The notes under the pieces are model-generated. The model ran no database searches. It was given only the letters and a program-made list of their open reading frames with translations, and was not told where the DNA came from. Both the position numbers and the translations under genes were made by a program. From JAYRGC01 sp041908065 (lineage in GTDB: Bacteria > Pseudomonadota > Alphaproteobacteria > UBA9219): a stretch of DNA of 64,000 bases. Location: the NCBI GenBank assembly GCA_041908065.1, contig JAYRGC010000039.1, forward strand, positions 1 through 64,000, given 5' to 3'. Below are positions 62,854 through 64,000 of this stretch, piece after piece (the first letter of the stretch is position 1; every line of letters starts with the position of its first letter).

Positions 62854-64000
62854 AATTTCTCTCCGGACTGCTTTCGCTCGCCATGCTGGGGTTGTTGGCC
62901 GTGGCGTTGGCCGCATTGGCCGCGCTGGAGCATTACGGCAATGATTTGCCGGATTATTCGTATCTCAAGGACTATCAGCCGCCGACACTCAGCCGCATTT
63001 ATTCCGACGACGGGCGCATGATGGCCACCATCGCCGCCGAGCAACGGATGTTCGTTCCTATCGAGGCGATGCCCAAGATGATAGCTGGCGCGTTTCTGTC
63101 GGCGGAGGATCAGAACTTTTACCAACACGGCGGCGTGGATTTTTCCGGCATCGCCCGCGCCGCGCTCACCAATATCCAGAACGTCGGGCGTGACCGCCGG
63201 CCTATGGGGGCTTCGACCATCACCCAGCAAGTGGCCAAGAACATGCTGCTGAGCAACGAGGTGTCGGTGGCGCGCAAGATTCGCGAGATGATACTGTCGA
63301 CGCGCATCGAAAAGGCTTTGGGGAAGGAGCGGATACTCGAGATTTATTTGAACGAGATATTCTTGGGCAATCGCTCTTATGGCGTGGCCGCCGCCGCGCT
63401 CAATTATTTCAACAAGTCGTTGGACGAGCTTACGGTGGCCGAGGCCGCGTATCTGGCGGCGTTGCCCAAGGCCCCCAACAACTACCATCCGACGCGCGAC
63501 CACGACGCAGCGGTGGCTCGGCGCGATTGGGTCATCGGGCGGATGCAGGAGGATGGGCGCATCAGCGTCGAGCAAGCCTCGGCGGCGAAGGCCGAGCCTT
63601 TGGCGGCGCGTTCCCGCGACGAGGCGGGGACGGTGACAGCCGAATATTTCTCCGAGGAAGTGCGGCGGCAACTAGTGGCGCAATTCGGGGAAAAGGCGGT
63701 GCTGGAGGGCGGGTTGGCGGTCAAGACCAGCCTCGATCCGCGCCTGCAGGCGATAGCGACGGCGGCCTTGCGCGAAGGGTTGGTGGATTTCGACCGCCGC
63801 CAGCGCGGATGGCGCGGGGCGGTCGCGCACATCAGCGACATGAAAAACTGGAAATCGCTATTGCGCTCGGTGGCCGTTCCCGCCGGAGGCGAGGGATGGC
63901 AACTGGCCGTGGTGGGAAGCGTGAAGGGCGGCGACGCTGCCATTGCCACCAGCGAGGGGAAGGCGGGGCGCATCCCCTTCGCCGAGCTGAAATGGGCGCG
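62850..64000 (+). CDS. mrcA: Class A penicillin-binding protein 1A (5' part, runs off the window)
   Basis: The first 383 codons are present; the frame is open to the last base. The ATG at 62850 follows GGAGAGGAAAC. An N-terminal membrane anchor (about residues 6-27) is followed by the glycosyltransferase (GT51) domain: SAEDQNFYQHGGVDF with the catalytic Glu, then GASTITQQVAKNMLL and KIREMILSTRIEKALGKERILEIYLNEIFLGN. The transpeptidase domain would lie past the window end. It synthesises and crosslinks peptidoglycan, so with the preceding glycosyltransferase it forms an envelope unit. Confidence 0.93.
   Translation, partial: MKFLSGLLSLAMLGLLAVALAALAALEHYGNDLPDYSYLKDYQPPTLSRIYSDDGRMMATIAAEQRMFVPIEAMPKMIAGAFLSAEDQNFYQHGGVDFSGIARAALTNIQNVGRDRRPMGASTITQQVAKNMLLSNEVSVARKIREMILSTRIEKALGKERILEIYLNEIFLGNRSYGVAAAALNYFNKSLDELTVAEAAYLAALPKAPNNYHPTRDHDAAVARRDWVIGRMQEDGRISVEQASAAKAEPLAARSRDEAGTVTAEYFSEEVRRQLVAQFGEKAVLEGGLAVKTSLDPRLQAIATAALREGLVDFDRRQRGWRGAVAHISDMKNWKSLLRSVAVPAGGEGWQLAVVGSVKGGDAAIATSEGKAGRIPFAELKWA

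Overview
The window looks like chromosomal DNA of a motile Gram-negative alphaproteobacterium, probably Rhodospirillales-like. The evidence is: a flagellar locus with the alphaproteobacterial order fliL-fliM-DUF6468-motE diverging from flgF-flgG-flgA-flgH; nuo genes followed by birA and coaX; a CcoI/FixI copper ATPase; HpnH (hopanoid pathway); the MEP-pathway enzymes IspG and IspH; and lipid A/KDO functions. Genus and species cannot be read from the sequence. The assignment rests on gene content and protein similarity by eye; no database search was run.

Layout. 1-6745: flagellar motor, rod and ring genes around a divergent control region with a good sigma-54-type promoter. 6754-10727: a BolA-like gene, a large Hsp70-like protein with an unrecognised partner gene, and tRNA-Arg. 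10834-14879: lysS, a DHH phosphoesterase, a methyltransferase, a 23-residue lysine-rich protein with its own promoter and terminator, and a CAT-anticodon tRNA. 14908-26648 (minus strand): nuoH-I-J-K-L-M-N, then birA, coaX and a TetR-like gene. Two genes unrelated to complex I sit inside the nuo series, and nuoA-G are absent. 26915-34946: an enoyl-CoA hydratase, rpsB-tsf, a small lipoprotein, a glycosyltransferase, ispH, hpnH, a methyltransferase and ssb. 35162-40267: two small lipoproteins, an HtrA/Do protease, gpsA, a PagL-like protein and pdxH. 40679-44986: a type IV-pilin-like gene, nth and an IcmO/DotL-like coupling ATPase. 45173-54931: an acetyltransferase, a Rossmann protein, ispG, mreB, ccoI-plsC-yceD and RNase J. 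55216-64000: alaS, a secreted unknown, psd-pssA-kdsA plus a small gene, an unknown, a glycosyltransferase and the 5' part of a class A penicillin-binding protein.

Most genes are housekeeping and serve the envelope (phospholipid, KDO, hopanoid, peptidoglycan), respiration or translation. The unusual layer is repetitive DNA. Three families of dispersed palindromic repeats fill many intergenic spaces, and one copy lies in frame inside nuoL. The least explained coding elements are the Hsp70-like two-gene unit, the orphan secretion ATPase with a nearby pilin, the insertions in the nuo cluster, and several small AT-richer secreted or lipoprotein genes.
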